DNA of 50,035 bases. Source: JAKPQD01 sp029572965. Its GTDB lineage: Bacteria; Bacteroidota; Bacteroidia; Bacteroidales; DTGW01. Each line of letters begins with the position of its first letter. Position 1 is the stretch's first letter. Below the pieces are notes generated by a model, which saw only the letters and a list, made by a program, of their open reading frames with translations, was not told where the DNA came from and ran no database searches. Position numbers and translations under genes: made by a program. Below, piece by piece: positions 1 through 6,683 of this stretch. The stretch spans positions 1 to 50,035 of the forward strand of contig DAOSPF010000020.1 of NCBI GenBank assembly GCA_035374585.1, read 5' to 3'.

Positions 1-4
1 TTGC

Positions 5-113
5 CGTAAATTGGCTAAAAAAAGCTTTATCGACGGCTCCGGGCAACAACTCGCTATGCTCAAACAGTTGCCCTCGCTTCGCCGATAAAGCTTTTTTCTT
101 AACGCCATTTACG
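5..113. repeat. large imperfect hairpin element
   Basis: The sequence folds on itself. An outer arm at 5-15 matches 104-113 with one bulged base, a 15-bp perfect arm at 18-32 (AAAAAAGCTTTATCG) matches 83-97, and an inner arm GGGCAAC at 41-47 matches GTTGCCC at 67-73. No protein is encoded here. It looks like a structured intergenic repeat of the kind scattered through Bacteroidota genomes, but no second copy lies in this window, so membership in a family is inferred. Confidence 0.6.
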
Positions 114-230
114 TCAGGCCAAATGTAGAAAAGTTTCAATGAAACAGGCGAAGCCTTAAAAGAAAAATTCTTTTTCATCGCCTTTTGTCCGATTTCGACC
201 GAGAAGCCAAACGTTCCTGTTGTAAGCATA

Positions 231-314
231 ATGTAACATTTCATAGCTTCGAGGTTGAAAGAGTTAAGGCGATAAGAGTTTTTGCACAACTTTTTTCGAC
301 AAAAAAGTTGTATA
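231..314 (+). repeat. dispersed repeat, copy A (partner at the right end of the window)
   Basis: About 85 bp here match, in inverted orientation, the last 86 bp of the window. The core of 29 nt (TGAAAGAGTTAAGGCGATAA and the next nine bases) is identical. It contains a strong hairpin, ACAACTTTTTT at 286-296 pairing with AAAAAAGTTGT at 301-311 around a CGAC loop. The rest of 114-382 has no gene that I can support. Confidence 0.8.
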
Positions 315-382
315 AAAGAGATGTATTTATAGCTATTCTATTGACAAAATGAATTTATATTGAAAATCAACAAAATAGGAGT

Positions 383-988
383 TTACAACGTTTGATATTT
401 TAAAAGCTCATTATATATTTCAAGGCAAACCCAGGCATCTGTAGCTGCATATATTTGTTGTTGCGGGGTAAGTACTTCGTTTTCCCAGTTCGATACCTGT
501 TGCGACTTGGACAAATGCAGGTTTAAAACTATAGCTGTCAGCTTTTTCAGGCTTTTATCTTTAATGCCAAATTGGTCAACAAAACTTTGTAAGTCAATAA
601 AACTATTGGGTGTAAAATGTCCTAATTTCTGCAACTCCCTGAAATCGTCTTTTAGCGAGGTGCCTATCTTGGTAATGTTTTTATTGGCAAGAAGATGGCA
701 TAGCTCGTCTGTCAGGCCTGTTTTGTTCAGCCTGAAAATAAAGGCTATTTCATGATTGGACAACTGCAACAGGCAGGGTTTATTGGACTTCCCTTTTTTA
801 AACGAAGGCTTAGTTTCGGTATCAAACCCTAATAGTTTATATGATGACAGATATTCACATGCTGATTTTACTTCAGCAATATGGCTTATTACTTCTATCT
901 TTCCCTCAAACCTGGCCATTGGCAACAAGTTAATATTTGCCGGCTCAATGCTTTCGACAAACCTTTTATTCTCGATCTCTGTATTCAT
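383..988 (-). CDS. 3'-5' exonuclease (DEDD/RNase D-like domain)
   Basis: A 201-residue protein with a single 3'-5' exonuclease fold. The first acidic motif is FDTETKPSF (the D-x-E pair) and the last is near the C-terminus, YAATDAWVCLEIY, where the ExoIII motif of RNase D-type DEDDy enzymes has its Tyr and Asp. The family cleaves DNA or RNA from 3' ends; the substrate of this small stand-alone form is not known to me. The reading frame stays open upstream to 1114, but the extra 42 residues lie inside the neighbouring gene, so I chose the ATG at 988 (MNTEIENK). It overlaps the 3' end of the DUF5063 gene by 23 bp, which implies co-transcription and perhaps translational coupling. The same gene pair occurs in Bacteroides and relatives. 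Confidence 0.85.
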   Translation of the reverse strand: MNTEIENKRFVESIEPANINLLPMARFEGKIEVISHIAEVKSACEYLSSYKLLGFDTETKPSFKKGKSNKPCLLQLSNHEIAFIFRLNKTGLTDELCHLLANKNITKIGTSLKDDFRELQKLGHFTPNSFIDLQSFVDQFGIKDKSLKKLTAIVLNLHLSKSQQVSNWENEVLTPQQQIYAATDAWVCLEIYNELLKYQTL

Positions 989-1571
989 CCTGTGCTTGTG
1001 AAATGAACCAATTTTTTTTGTCTGATAAAGGTTTATTTTTAGGTTGTTCAGATAGGTTGTCTGAAGTATGTTTACGCAATATATGTAAGGTTTTAAGGCT
1101 TTTAACAAGTTCAAAACCCCAGTATTCGTTAAAAGTTTCAGTTATATTAACTATCGCATCATTAGATAGTTCTTCGTTTCCAAGTTTATATATCTCCAGG
1201 TAATCTTTAACATTTTGGTAAATATCTGCCATAGCCTCAGAGATAGTGTTCGATTCTGGCTCCGACAGCTCTTGCAGGTTTTCATCGTACATTTCAAAGT
1301 AAATATCGTCCTCGTCGAGCAGGCTTTGTATGCCATTGCGGATAAAATGCCAGTCAAATTCGGTCACAAAGGTCTCATTAGGCTCTTCATTGACCAGTTC
1401 GGCATTGGGCAATGACAAAGCTTTGTAATACATCAACGAAAGGAGTTTGATGCTTTTGTCGATAAACTCAGCTTTTTCGTTCGACGAAACATTCTCAAGA
1501 AAATGACAGTATTCATTAGCTACAGCGGTAAATTCTACTACATTTTTTGAAAATACAAGTTCTTTCAGCAT
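966..1571 (-). CDS. DUF5063 domain-containing protein
   Basis: A 201-residue, acidic, predominantly helical protein with no signal peptide or membrane segment. I recognise it as the DUF5063 family from its placement directly before a 3'-5' exonuclease gene and from its general sequence; its function is not known. The frame can start at a TTG at 1580, but the ATG at 1571 (MLKELVFSK) leaves a sensible short leader after the TACCTTTG promoter element at 1593-1600 and is preferred. The last 23 bp overlap the exonuclease gene. Coupling to a nuclease hints at a nucleic-acid role, which is inference only. Confidence 0.75.
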   Translation of the reverse strand: MLKELVFSKNVVEFTAVANEYCHFLENVSSNEKAEFIDKSIKLLSLMYYKALSLPNAELVNEEPNETFVTEFDWHFIRNGIQSLLDEDDIYFEMYDENLQELSEPESNTISEAMADIYQNVKDYLEIYKLGNEELSNDAIVNITETFNEYWGFELVKSLKTLHILRKHTSDNLSEQPKNKPLSDKKNWFISQAQDEYRDRE

Positions 1572-1592
1572 TTTGGACAAATTTCAACAGTA

Positions 1593-1600
1593 CAAAGGTA
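1593..1600 (-). promoter_or_regulatory. Bacteroidota -7 element for the DUF5063/exonuclease pair
   Basis: Read on the minus strand this is TACCTTTG, an exact match to TAnnTTTG. It sits 21 bp before the ATG of the DUF5063 gene and only 7 bp after the rex stop codon (rex lies upstream on the same strand), so the pair probably has its own start of transcription. Confidence 0.6.
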
Positions 1601-1606
1601 AAGTTT

Positions 1607-2224
1607 TTACTTTACAAAATAGGCAACTTTTTCCAAAAGGGTTATCATATCTGAGTTTTCCAGATAAACGCTTTCCGGAACGTTAAGAGGTACTGATGTA
1701 AAATTGAGAATACCTTTTATGCCAACAGATATAAGGCTTTTGGCAGTATCAACTGCGTAATCGCTTGGTACAGTTATAATTCCTATACTGATATTTTTCT
1801 CTTTTACTATTTGTCCCAGTTGTGAAATATGAAAACAAGGAACTCCTGCAATGATAGTATCTATTTTATCAGGGTCATTGTCAAATGCAGCAACAATATT
1901 AAGTTTTGACCTTTTTCCTGAAAAATACGATGTAATAGCCCGGCCTAAATTACCAATACCAACAATGGCCACGTTTATCCCGTCGTTTGAGTCGAGTACT
2001 TTTCCAATGACGTTAATCATTTCTTTTATTTCGTACCCTTTACGCTGGGCATTGCTATACCCTATGAACATGATATCGCGCCTTACCTGCACAGCAGTAA
2101 TGTTGTGTAAGCGGGCAAGTTCGTGCGAGAATATATATGTTTTCCCTTCAAGCAGACAATTTAAGAGCGAACGTCGGTATTCACTTAATCGCTCAACAGT
2201 CTTTTCCGGTAATTTACCTTCCAT
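1607..2224 (-). CDS. rex: redox-sensing transcriptional repressor Rex
   Basis: A 205-residue protein with the two-domain layout of Rex. An N-terminal winged helix occupies about residues 5-65, with the recognition region TAVQVRRDIMFIG. It is followed by a Rossmann fold whose dinucleotide motif VGIGNLGRA lies at about 88-96. Rex senses the NADH/NAD+ ratio and represses fermentation and respiration genes when NAD+ is high. The length is typical (about 210). The ATG at 2224 gives the canonical start (MEGKLPEKTVERL). A clear TATCTTTG element lies 40 bp upstream. It is separated from the downstream DUF5063 gene by 35 bp. Butyrate kinase and other fermentation genes in the window are possible targets, but I did not identify a Rex operator. 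Confidence 0.93.
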   Translation of the reverse strand: MEGKLPEKTVERLSEYRRSLLNCLLEGKTYIFSHELARLHNITAVQVRRDIMFIGYSNAQRKGYEIKEMINVIGKVLDSNDGINVAIVGIGNLGRAITSYFSGKRSKLNIVAAFDNDPDKIDTIIAGVPCFHISQLGQIVKEKNISIGIITVPSDYAVDTAKSLISVGIKGILNFTSVPLNVPESVYLENSDMITLLEKVAYFVK

Positions 2225-2263
2225 TTAGTTTTGTTTTTTGTTCTGTTCTTAGTTTTATGTTTT

Positions 2264-2271
2264 CAAAGATA
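2264..2271 (-). promoter_or_regulatory. Bacteroidota -7 element of rex
   Basis: On the minus strand the bases read TATCTTTG, matching TAnnTTTG exactly, 40 bp before the rex start codon. The surrounding 2225-2358 is otherwise T-rich and gene-free. Confidence 0.6.
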
Positions 2272-2358
2272 ATTTTTTTTATCAGATGTATAAAAATACA
2301 TTCGTTTACTCAATATTTTTTTGAAATTGAGGTTTATTTTCAAAGTGTTATGTGAAAA

Positions 2359-3195
2359 TTATTTTTTATTACGAAGAAAAATATCGGAAACATAGTTCCA
2401 TCTGTCTTTTTCATATTTTAACCCATCATAGGTGAAGTCTGGTCCGTAAAATTTGTAATTGCCAACATATACAGGCGAAACAGGAGACAGGTGGTCAAAA
2501 ACAATCATTTGTTTATCAGCAATGTATTGTAATGACATCTTTGCAGATATTGCAAATTCAAATATTATACGGCATTGTGGCTTTTGACCAATATATATAA
2601 CGGGGCTTCCAAATACTATATTATCTTCGTCAATAGTCATCGTCTCAATAATTTTTTTACTTGTGAACATATTATTGAGCTGTGAGCCAAGTAGAATATA
2701 AGTGTCATTTTTTTTGTTTAATGGAGGCACTATTTCGTAATATAATGCTCCAATCCACCTGTCTGTATTGGTTTTCACGTAAGGTAATGCCTTTGGGTCA
2801 AACAGATTATTGTTTTTCAAAAAGTAAACTTTGCAAACGCTGTCTTTCTTGGGATTTATCTGAATAAACCCGTAAAAAGTGTTGGTTCCATCTTGCATTG
2901 GGAGGTTCCAGGTGATGATGTTGAATTTTTTATCGGGCGAGAAAATTTTTCCAATATATTTCATCCCAATAAGGCTGTCGTTGAATGATGTAGCCTGTCT
3001 GAAATATTTGTCCAGTATGGAAATTACTTTGTCGTTAACATTTTTTCGCAGGCTATCACCGGGAATATTTTTAATACTATCCAGCAAAGTATTTATTTCA
3101 TTGCTTAATGAGCTTGGCGTTAAGCTACAAATGCCTTTATAAGCAAACGAAGGAAGAAATAAAAACATACAAATAACAACCCATCTGTGTTTCAT
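2359..3195 (-). CDS. secreted protein of unknown function
   Basis: A 278-residue protein beginning at the ATG at 3195 (MKHRWVVICMFLFLPSFA), a textbook Sec signal peptide. A TTG seven codons upstream is a less likely start. The mature part is rich in beta-type sequence and Asn/Lys/Tyr. It ends with a conserved-looking block containing FYGPDFTYDGLKYEKDRW, similar in my recollection to uncharacterised Bacteroidota exported proteins. No enzyme motif is visible. It follows the LytTR regulator gene by 30 bp on the same strand, so the two probably share a transcript from the promoter near 4000. Function unknown. Confidence 0.7.
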   Translation of the reverse strand: MKHRWVVICMFLFLPSFAYKGICSLTPSSLSNEINTLLDSIKNIPGDSLRKNVNDKVISILDKYFRQATSFNDSLIGMKYIGKIFSPDKKFNIITWNLPMQDGTNTFYGFIQINPKKDSVCKVYFLKNNNLFDPKALPYVKTNTDRWIGALYYEIVPPLNKKNDTYILLGSQLNNMFTSKKIIETMTIDEDNIVFGSPVIYIGQKPQCRIIFEFAISAKMSLQYIADKQMIVFDHLSPVSPVYVGNYKFYGPDFTYDGLKYEKDRWNYVSDIFLRNKK

Positions 3196-3225
3196 ACCAA
3201 ATAATTTGTTCTGCAAATAAACAAA

Positions 3226-3933
3226 TTATTTTGAAATCAGGTTAAGGGCATTCATCAGGTTGTCTCGATATGATTTGCCTATGGGGATTATTTTGCGGCC
3301 TTCTCCGGTGGTTATGATAATACTGTTATCTTCTATTTCATTAAAACAACGGCTATTTACAATATATGACCGGTGTACACGCACAAACTTGTTGGATGGA
3401 AGCTTTTGTTCTACCAGTTTCATGGTAAAGTGGATGGTATATTTTTCGTTTTGTGTGTTAAAAATTACATAGTTTTCTAACGCTTCAACAAATAAAATAT
3501 CATCACATTTCAGCTTCACCAATGCCGAATTTTTGCGGATAAATATTTCTTCATTTTCCGGGGCGGCAATACTGTTGCGCTGCATACGGTTCATAGCCTT
3601 GTCAATAGCTTTGTAAAAACGGGCATATTGAATGGGCTTGAGCAGATAGTCCGTAACATCATATTCAAAGGCATTGAGGGCATATTTCCCTTTTGAAGAC
3701 ATGATAATAATCTGGGGTACTTTTTTCATGGTGTCAAGAAAGTCTAGCCCAGACATATCTGGCATTTCTATGTCTAAGAATATCAGGTTGGTTTGGTCAT
3801 TTTGTTTTAAAAATTGAATAGCGTCGGGGGCATTAGAAAAACTACCGGTAAGTTCAAGACTTTCAGTTTTCTGTATAAATTCCTCAACTACTTTTCTCGA
3901 CAACTTGTCATCATCTATTATTATGCAATTCAT
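3226..3933 (-). CDS. LytTR-family response regulator
   Basis: A 235-residue two-domain regulator. The receiver domain covers about 1-120, with the acidic cluster DDD at 7-9, the phosphoacceptor Asp at 54 (IFLDIEMPDMSG) and the conserved Lys at 99 (LLKPI). A LytTR DNA-binding domain follows from about 135, with the typical FVRVHRSYIVN block. The ATG at 3933 (MNCIIIDDDK) matches the family start; the frame also has an ATG at 3963. No histidine kinase is adjacent, so it is an orphan here. Such regulators in Bacteroidota usually pair with 7TM or TPR kinases elsewhere. The next gene downstream is a secreted protein. Confidence 0.9.
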   Translation of the reverse strand: MNCIIIDDDKLSRKVVEEFIQKTESLELTGSFSNAPDAIQFLKQNDQTNLIFLDIEMPDMSGLDFLDTMKKVPQIIIMSSKGKYALNAFEYDVTDYLLKPIQYARFYKAIDKAMNRMQRNSIAAPENEEIFIRKNSALVKLKCDDILFVEALENYVIFNTQNEKYTIHFTMKLVEQKLPSNKFVRVHRSYIVNSRCFNEIEDNSIIITTGEGRKIIPIGKSYRDNLMNALNLISK

Positions 3934-3998
3934 ATCAGAAATGTTTTTAACAGAAACCTGCATTTGTCATAAAAACATTTTAAATGCGGCTTATATAT

Positions 3999-4006
3999 CA
4001 AAGATA
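3999..4006 (-). promoter_or_regulatory. Bacteroidota -7 element before the LytTR gene
   Basis: The minus strand reads TATCTTTG, an exact TAnnTTTG, 66 bp before the chosen ATG of the response regulator. No good -33 TTG is seen at 19-bp spacing. Confidence 0.5.
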
Positions 4007-4122
4007 GCTATTTTTTTGACAAATTGTATCTGTTGAAATATTTTTAGTAAGAAAAGATGTAAATAATATCTAAACACTTAAACCAGGTCATACCTCAGAT
4101 ATAAGCAACATGATAAAGGTCT

Positions 4123-4806
4123 TTAAAACTTTTCTTTTTTAACGGTTTCATAAAAATGTTTTTCCAATAGTTTGACGTGCTTTATCGAATTTCTTAGCCA
4201 TTGCAGCTCCAGCTCTTCTAATTCATCGGGACTGAGCATCCAATCAGCGCTGTTTTTTTTCAAGCGTGTCAGCATTTGGTTGATGACAATGCCCACGGCC
4301 ACCGATACATTGAGGCTTTCGGTAAAGCCAACCATAGGAATTGATACAAAGCAATCGGCCAGTTTTTCAATATCTTCTGAGATGCCCGTAACTTCAGTGC
4401 CAAAGACAAAAGCGGTAGGTTTATCTTCTATCGGGTATTCGTCAATAGGTACAGACGCTGTGTGTAATGAGGTAGCAGCTATGGTGTAGCCTTGCTTTTT
4501 TAATTGCTGGATAGCCCAGGTAGTATTGTTCGTTTGCGTATTGTAATTGTGAAGCGTGAGCCATTGGCTGGCCCCAAGGGCTATTTCGTCGTTTGGCTGA
4601 AAATTGTTTGAGTTTTCTATTATGTGTATGTCTTGTATCCCTAAGCATTCACATGTACGCAAAATAGCGCTGGCATTATGCGACTGGTGAAGGTTTTCTA
4701 GCACTACAGCAATGTGCCTTGTCCGGTATTGGAGTTTTTGGTCGATAAGCTTCAGCCGGTTTTCGTTGACAAATTGCTTAAGAAATGTATTTAAAGACTC
4801 GCTCAA
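4123..4806 (-). CDS. trmH: TrmH/SpoU-family RNA 2'-O-methyltransferase
   Basis: A 227-residue SPOUT methyltransferase. All three signature blocks are present: motif 1 HNASAILRTCECLG (N and R of the active site), motif 2 VFGTEVTGIS, and motif 3 GFTESLNVSVAVGI, which builds the trefoil-knot SAM site. The length and N-terminus match TrmH, which methylates G18 in the D-loop of tRNA, rather than the longer RlmB. The C-terminal helix (WLRNSIKHVKLLEKHF) is TrmH-like. The start is unusual: the frame begins with TTG at 4806 and there is no in-frame ATG nearby on either side. The gene starts only 25 bp after the T-tract of the HU terminator. Confidence 0.88.
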   Translation of the reverse strand: MSESLNTFLKQFVNENRLKLIDQKLQYRTRHIAVVLENLHQSHNASAILRTCECLGIQDIHIIENSNNFQPNDEIALGASQWLTLHNYNTQTNNTTWAIQQLKKQGYTIAATSLHTASVPIDEYPIEDKPTAFVFGTEVTGISEDIEKLADCFVSIPMVGFTESLNVSVAVGIVINQMLTRLKKNSADWMLSPDELEELELQWLRNSIKHVKLLEKHFYETVKKEKF

Positions 4807-4830
4807 GGGTGGTGTTTTTATTTGAATGAT

Positions 4831-4862
4831 AAAATAAAAAAAAAGGAGTACCGAAGCACTCC
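4831..4862 (-). terminator. intrinsic terminator of the HU gene
   Basis: On the minus strand: GGAGTGC, a TTCG tetraloop, GTACTCC (one G-U pair), then a long T run. A cUUCGg-capped stem followed by T residues is a very strong rho-independent terminator. It lies 25 bp after the HU stop codon. Confidence 0.9.
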
Positions 4863-4886
4863 CCTTTAAAAGACAATGTCTTTTTC

Positions 4887-5162
4887 TTACTTTTGAACAG
4901 CAGAAGTAAGATCGCTACCAGCTTTGAATTTAACCACTTTCTTAGCAGCAATTTTAATTTCTTTTCCAGTTTGAGGATTTCTACCTGTTCTTGCGCTTCT
5001 TTTAGCAACTGAGAAAGAACCGAAACCTACTAAAGCAACTCTGTCACCTTTTTTAAGAGCAACAGTTGTAGCTTTGATAACTGCGTCAAGAGCTTTCTTT
5101 GAGTCAGCTTTTGTTAATTTTGCATCTGCTGCAATAGCATCAATAAGTTGTGCTTTGTTCAT
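4887..5162 (-). CDS. HU-family DNA-binding protein
   Basis: A 91-residue histone-like protein of normal length. It starts at the ATG at 5162 (MNKAQLIDAIAADAKL). The helical N-terminal half (KADSKKALDAVIKA) leads to the GDRVALVGFGSF turn and the DNA-binding beta-arm RNPQTGKEIKI. HU dimers bend and compact the nucleoid. The frame is open for another 26 codons upstream, but that part is unlike HU and contains the promoter. The promoter is TATATTTG at 5211-5218 with TTG 19 bp further up. A strong terminator follows, so it is a single-gene transcript. Confidence 0.95.
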   Translation of the reverse strand: MNKAQLIDAIAADAKLTKADSKKALDAVIKATTVALKKGDRVALVGFGSFSVAKRSARTGRNPQTGKEIKIAAKKVVKFKAGSDLTSAVQK

Positions 5163-5210
5163 AACATTAATTTTTTTAGGGTTAGACCTATTTTTGTTTA
5201 AAACGTAATA

Positions 5211-5240
5211 CAAATATATAGCATTTATTAGCATTTGCAA
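5211..5240 (-). promoter_or_regulatory. promoter of the HU gene
   Basis: On the minus strand there is TTG (5240-5238), a 19-bp gap, then TATATTTG (5218-5211). This is the full Bacteroidota housekeeping promoter layout, 49 bp before the ATG. Confidence 0.75.
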
Positions 5241-5505
5241 ATTTTATGACAAGAAAATTCTTACCAAAGTCACTGACAGAGAGGCTTTTGACTTAACTTA
5301 AAGAAATAGATATAGTTGCATAAGTAATTGTAAATAAACAATTTATCACGCAATAAAGGGGTGCCAAGGGTTGTTGATTTTTTTTTAATAAAAATGTAAA
5401 AAAAATGCTAAAAAAATTTTTTTTAGATGCTTTTAACAATGGTTTGTGGAGAATTTTTTCAAATTGGAATACTTGAAGAATGAATTTTTGAGCATTTTTG
5501 AAAAT

Positions 5506-5540
5506 AAAAAAGGCCGTCAATGCATGTTAACGACCTTTTA
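5506..5540 (-). terminator. intrinsic terminator of fabI
   Basis: The arms at 5508-5520 and 5527-5539 form a 13-bp stem on the minus strand. Two of its pairs are G-U in that strand only, followed by a T run. It lies 36 bp beyond the fabI stop codon. Confidence 0.8.
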
Positions 5541-5575
5541 TTCATTTTTTATACCTTATATATTATATGGTATAT

Positions 5576-6406
5576 TTATTTGCATTCTTCAAAACTTTTA
5601 TCATACTGGGTCATAGCTTCTTCGCTCATACCCATGCTTGAGAACCCTCCATCGTGATATAAGTTTTGCATGGTTACCTTACGGGTAAGGTCAGAAAAGA
5701 GCGTGATTGCATAGTCGGCACATTCTTCGGCAGTAGCATTGCCAAGAGGCGACATGCGTTCAGAAAAATCGTACAATGAACCAAAACCTTTAATGCCACT
5801 TCCGGCTGTTGTTAGGGTTGGAGATTGTGAGATGGTGTTGATGCGCACTTTTTTCTCCCTTCCATAAATATAACCAAAACTACGGGCAATAGACTCGAGT
5901 GCAGCTTTAGCATCGGCCATATCGTTGTACCCATAGAGGGTACGCGTTGCTGCAATGTAAGTCAGTGCTACTACAGAGCCCCATTCGTTTATTGCATCAA
6001 GCTTACGGCATGTTTGTAAAACTTTATGAAATGACAATGCAGAAACATCCAATGTCTTTAAGTAATTGTCATAGTTGATATTGTCGTAAGGTATGTCTTT
6101 ACGAACGTTTGGCGACATCCCTATTGAATGTAGCACAAAGTCAAGTTTCCCACCAAGCTTTTCAACAGATGCGCTGATAAGCATTTCAAGGTCATCAAGG
6201 TTAGTAGCATCAGCATAAATTACTTCGCTGTTGCAGGCTTTTGCAAGCTCTTCTACTTCACCCAGACGTTTAGCAACTGGAGCATTGGATAACATAATGT
6301 GTGCACCTTCTTCAAATGCACGTTCTGCTACCTGCCATGCAATAGATTTTGGGTTTAATGCCCCAAAAATCAACCCTCGTTTGCCTTTTAAAAGTTTATA
6401 AGCCAT
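5576..6406 (-). CDS. fabI: enoyl-[acyl-carrier-protein] reductase FabI
   Basis: A 276-residue short-chain dehydrogenase-type enoyl-ACP reductase, which catalyses the last reduction of each fatty-acid elongation round with NAD(P)H. The nucleotide-binding N-terminus is LIFGALNPKSIAWQVA. The catalytic Tyr-x6-Lys pair is Y160 and K167 in YGYNDMADAK, and HSIGMSPN is the usual FabI loop. The closing DGGFSSMGMS block is also typical. The sequence closely resembles what I know of Bacteroidales FabI, and the length is normal. A TACCTTTG promoter lies at 6472-6479 and a terminator at 5506-5540, so it is monocistronic and divergent from pheT. Confidence 0.93.
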   Translation of the reverse strand: MAYKLLKGKRGLIFGALNPKSIAWQVAERAFEEGAHIMLSNAPVAKRLGEVEELAKACNSEVIYADATNLDDLEMLISASVEKLGGKLDFVLHSIGMSPNVRKDIPYDNINYDNYLKTLDVSALSFHKVLQTCRKLDAINEWGSVVALTYIAATRTLYGYNDMADAKAALESIARSFGYIYGREKKVRINTISQSPTLTTAGSGIKGFGSLYDFSERMSPLGNATAEECADYAITLFSDLTRKVTMQNLYHDGGFSSMGMSEEAMTQYDKSFEECK

Positions 6407-6471
6407 AATATATTGATTAAATTAAACTTAGCTTTTAACAATCCGTGTTTTCTTTTGTTCAATTTTGGCTG

Positions 6472-6479
6472 CAAAGGTA
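6472..6479 (-). promoter_or_regulatory. -7 element of fabI
   Basis: The minus strand reads TACCTTTG, 66 bp before the fabI ATG. It lies about 85 bp from the oppositely oriented pheT element, so the two form a divergent promoter region. Confidence 0.6.
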
Positions 6480-6563
6480 AAAATCTTTACTACATTTTTT
6501 GCTTAATCTGAAAAATGATGCCTAAAGAGCTTTTTAAACAGGGAAAAGCTTTCAACTTTTTTG

Positions 6564-6571
6564 TACATTTG
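6564..6571 (+). promoter_or_regulatory. -7 element of the pheT unit
   Basis: TACATTTG matches TAnnTTTG. It predicts a leader of about 105 nt before the pheT ATG at 6684. A 13-codon open frame lies inside that leader (6632-6673), described in the findings. Confidence 0.55.
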
Positions 6572-6683
6572 CCCATTGTTAAATTTTTGTTGTTACATGA
6601 AGCGAGCATGATTCGTTAAACACAAACAAGGATGAAAATTCATCATGCGAGTTCCGTCCGCCCTTATTTATAATTATTTACGG

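Noticed and set aside
2225..2358. Rex operator at its own promoter
   Set aside because: No palindrome of the TTGTGAAATTTTTCACAA type is visible.
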